6,106 bases of DNA from Pseudorhodobacter sp. (GTDB lineage Bacteria > Pseudomonadota > Alphaproteobacteria > Rhodobacterales > Rhodobacteraceae). Below the pieces are notes generated by a model. It saw only the letters and a list, made by a program, of their open reading frames with translations. It made no database searches and was not told the origin of the DNA. Both the position numbers and the translations under genes were made by a program. Where the stretch lies: assembly GCA_014378345.1 (NCBI GenBank), contig JACMNW010000244.1, positions 1 to 6,106 on the forward strand, read 5' to 3'. This document shows, piece after piece, positions 5,536-6,106 of this stretch (its first letter is position 1; every line of letters begins with the position of its first letter).

Positions 5536-6106
5536 ATGACCCAATACCCGCATCTTCTTGCACCGCTTGATCTGGGCTTTGTGACCCTGCCCAACCGCGT
5601 ATTGATGGGATCGATGCATACCGGCCTTGAAGAGGTCGGCGATTGGAACCGGGTTGCAGAATTTTATGCCACGCGGGCGCGGGGTGGTGTCGGGCTGATG
5701 GTGACGGGCGGCATGGCGCCAAACCGGGAGGGCGGCGTGTTTCCGGGTGCTGCGGGGCTGTTTGATGCAAATGATATCGCCAATCATCGTTGCGTGACAG
5801 ACCGGGTGCACGGTGCAGGCGGGCGGATTGCCATGCAGATTTTGCATGCGGGGCGGTACGCCTATGGGCAGGGCTGTGTGTCGGCGTCAGCGGTGAAATC
5901 GCCTATTTCGCCTTTTGCGCCCGTGGCGTTGGATGAAGCCGGGATCGAAAAGCAAATTGCCGATATGGTCACCGCCGCCGTCCGTGCACAGGAGGCGGGT
6001 TATGACGGGGTTGAGATTATGGGATCGGAAGGGTATTTTCTGAACCAGTTTCTGGTGACCCATGTCAATCGCCGGGATGATCGGTGGGGCGGGGGATATG
6101 CCAACA
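5536..6106 (+). CDS. fadH: NADPH-dependent 2,4-dienoyl-CoA reductase, N-terminal part (cut by window edge)
   Basis: FadH reduces 2,4-dienoyl-CoA intermediates so that polyunsaturated fatty acids can pass through beta-oxidation. It uses NADPH, FAD, a [4Fe-4S] cluster and FMN in a protein of about 670 residues. The visible 190 codons cover the start of the N-terminal FMN TIM barrel of the old yellow enzyme family. They closely follow the E. coli pattern: LFAPLDLGF-like opening, RVLMGSMHTGLEE (21-33), QILHAGRYAY (101-110, flavin and substrate region) and GYDGVEIMGSEGY (155-167). Y167 matches the E. coli active-site tyrosine known as Y166. NRRDDRWGGGY at 178-188 is also typical. The start is ATG 5536, with GGAGG at 5526-5530 and a 5-base spacer. 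The iron-sulfur cysteines and the NADPH/FAD domains lie beyond the edge. Other old yellow enzyme relatives with the same architecture (trimethylamine dehydrogenase type) are less likely given the GSMHTGLEE match. Confidence 0.93.
   Translation, partial: MTQYPHLLAPLDLGFVTLPNRVLMGSMHTGLEEVGDWNRVAEFYATRARGGVGLMVTGGMAPNREGGVFPGAAGLFDANDIANHRCVTDRVHGAGGRIAMQILHAGRYAYGQGCVSASAVKSPISPFAPVALDEAGIEKQIADMVTAAVRAQEAGYDGVEIMGSEGYFLNQFLVTHVNRRDDRWGGGYAN

Noticed and set aside
5373..5847. Minus-strand open frames across the fadH start
   Set aside because: They oppose a clear fadH N-terminus with a strong ribosome-binding site and show no domain.
1..6106. A mobile element, CRISPR array, tRNA, or defence/toxin system
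   Set aside because: I saw no transposase or integrase sequence, regular repeat-spacer pattern, tRNA-like fold or toxin-antitoxin pair on either strand.

Overview
The window looks like ordinary chromosome from an alphaproteobacterium of the Rhodobacterales (Roseobacter group). This rests on the GC-rich codon usage, on an IlvD of alphaproteobacterial type followed directly by a small lipoprotein gene, and on a gene pair (a DUF6478-type protein and a 124-residue coiled-coil-tailed protein) that I associate with this order. I ran no database search, so family names are recognised from the translated sequence.

Layout: two genes run leftward (1-1644) and the rest run rightward (1770 to the right edge), with a 125-bp divergent intergenic region at 1645-1769. 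The leftward unit is a cytoplasmic-looking M23 metallopeptidase-fold protein (703-1644, TTG start). Eleven bases downstream lies a LamB/YcsF (PxpA, 5-oxoprolinase subunit A) gene, 1-691, that runs off the left edge. The pxpA-like gene has two separate single-base frameshifts. Adding one G to each of two GGGG runs in the coding strand restores one uninterrupted reading frame, so it is either a young pseudogene or a site of sequencing error.

The rightward side starts with ilvD (dihydroxy-acid dehydratase, branched-chain amino acid synthesis). Its last 20 bases overlap the start of a 196-residue lipoprotein gene. After a 118-bp gap holding an imperfect dyad come the DUF6478-type gene and the 124-residue gene, 7 bases apart, with a four-codon minicistron bridging them. 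A second gap (5352-5535) is unusually AT-rich at its left end. It holds a duplicated AAAAATTTT, three small inverted repeats and a possible 35-codon ORF. Finally comes the 5' part (190 codons) of fadH, the NADPH-dependent 2,4-dienoyl-CoA reductase of unsaturated fatty-acid beta-oxidation, cut by the right edge.

The genes are metabolic and housekeeping neighbours rather than one pathway. I see no mobile element, CRISPR array, tRNA, rRNA or defence system. The points most worth following are the doubly frameshifted pxpA, the M23 protein lacking a signal peptide beside it, and the structured leader-like stretch before fadH.
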